A stretch of 6,711 nucleotides of DNA from contig CALGBV010000221.1 in assembly GCA_937884015.1 (NCBI GenBank), forward strand, positions 1-6,711. The letters run 5' to 3'. The stretch comes from an uncultured Bacteroidales bacterium (GTDB lineage: Bacteria; Bacteroidota; Bacteroidia; Bacteroidales; F082). The translations under genes were made by a program, and so were the position numbers. Below the pieces are notes generated by a model. That model was given only the letters and a program-made list of their open reading frames with translations. It was not told where the DNA came from and made no database searches. Positions 6,415 to 6,711 of the stretch are shown here, piece after piece (the first letter of the stretch is position 1; the number at the start of each line of letters is the position of its first letter).

Positions 6415-6711
6415 ACGATTTGGCTGTTTTCGGGGCGGCAGCCGCTGCTTCCGCGAGTACCCTGCGCATCACCGCCTCCGTGTCATTCCTTGCTTTTCTC
6501 CATGTCATCTCTTATTGCAGTTGGACTTGCCTTAGCGAAGATGGGGGCCGCCCTTAATGCCGGTGATGCGATGCCTACTGGCAAACCAATGTTACTTTGT
6601 TACTGTTACTTTGTTACTTTATAGCATTTCTGATGAAAATCATCACCCACAGAAATAATATAAGAAACTGTTCAAAATTAAACTTCAATTTGGATTTCGA
6701 GGTCTCGAGGC
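6415..6711. other. Non-genic right end of mosaic composition
   Basis: No convincing gene lies in these 297 bp. Positions 6431-6480 are about 76 % GC (38 of 50 bases) while 6651-6690 are about 18 % GC (7 of 40). CGCATCACCG (6465-6474) and CGGTGATGCG (6561-6570) form a perfect 10-bp inverted repeat around 86 bp. GGGCGGC (6433-6439) also pairs with GCCGCCC (6547-6553), but this pairing crosses the first rather than nesting in it. Small palindromes lie at 6631-6645 (TGATGA-AAA-TCATCA) and 6698-6707 (CGAG-GT-CTCG). No terminator for the preceding gene was recognised. Confidence 0.5.
6591..6620. repeat. 8-bp tandem repeat GTTACTTT, four units, one shortened
   Basis: The units are GTTACTTT, GTTACT, GTTACTTT and GTTACTTT, the second lacking its last two T's. 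Equivalently, a 14-bp unit is perfectly duplicated (6591-6604 and 6605-6618). It resembles in style, but not in sequence, the octamer and heptamer arrays at 135-222. Confidence 0.85.

Noticed and set aside
6362..6502. Minus-strand open frame of about 47 codons from the ATG at 6502
   Set aside because: An in-frame stop lies just upstream, it runs into the 3' end of the immunity-like gene in antisense, and its Ala-rich run simply reflects the GC-rich patch.

Overview
The window looks like chromosomal DNA from a member of the Bacteroidota, probably Bacteroidales. Three things point there. A TonB-dependent receptor with an N-terminal carboxypeptidase-regulatory-like domain is paired with a DUF4249 lipoprotein, an arrangement typical of this phylum. 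Promoter -7 elements of the form TAnnTTTG lie in front of two genes. Most starts lack a Shine-Dalgarno sequence and sit behind A/T-rich leaders.

Layout. Positions 1-88 hold the start of a minus-strand S4-domain RNA-binding protein (Hsp15/HslR family), cut by the window edge. Positions 89-270 are a noncoding spacer built of several different short repeats. Positions 271-1578 (minus) encode the double GTPase Der (EngA). A 195-bp divergent region follows. The plus strand then carries a TonB-dependent receptor (1774-4233) and, 17 bp later, a DUF4249 lipoprotein (4251-5399), almost certainly one operon. Next come a stand-alone single-PAS-domain protein (5454-5789) with its own likely promoter, a strong two-tier hairpin terminator (5816-5856), and an isolated 148-aa protein (5968-6414) that resembles Imm44-type immunity proteins. 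The last 297 bp contain no convincing gene. They hold a GC-rich patch, an array of 8-bp repeats, and an AT-rich edge that may be the end of a mobile element or of a gene beyond the window.

How the genes relate. hslR and der are housekeeping genes of ribosome biogenesis or rescue. The receptor/lipoprotein pair should form an outer-membrane uptake system, comparable in layout to SusC/SusD but with DUF4249 in place of SusD; its cargo cannot be read from the sequence. The PAS protein and the Imm44-like protein are separate units. The latter, with non-genic flanks, suggests an accessory spot where an orphan immunity gene sits without a visible toxin.

No complete new multi-gene system is evident. 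The most unusual material is the composite micro-repeat spacer at 107-264, the Cys/Asp-rich insert of the DUF4249 protein, the orphan immunity-like gene, and the mosaic right end.
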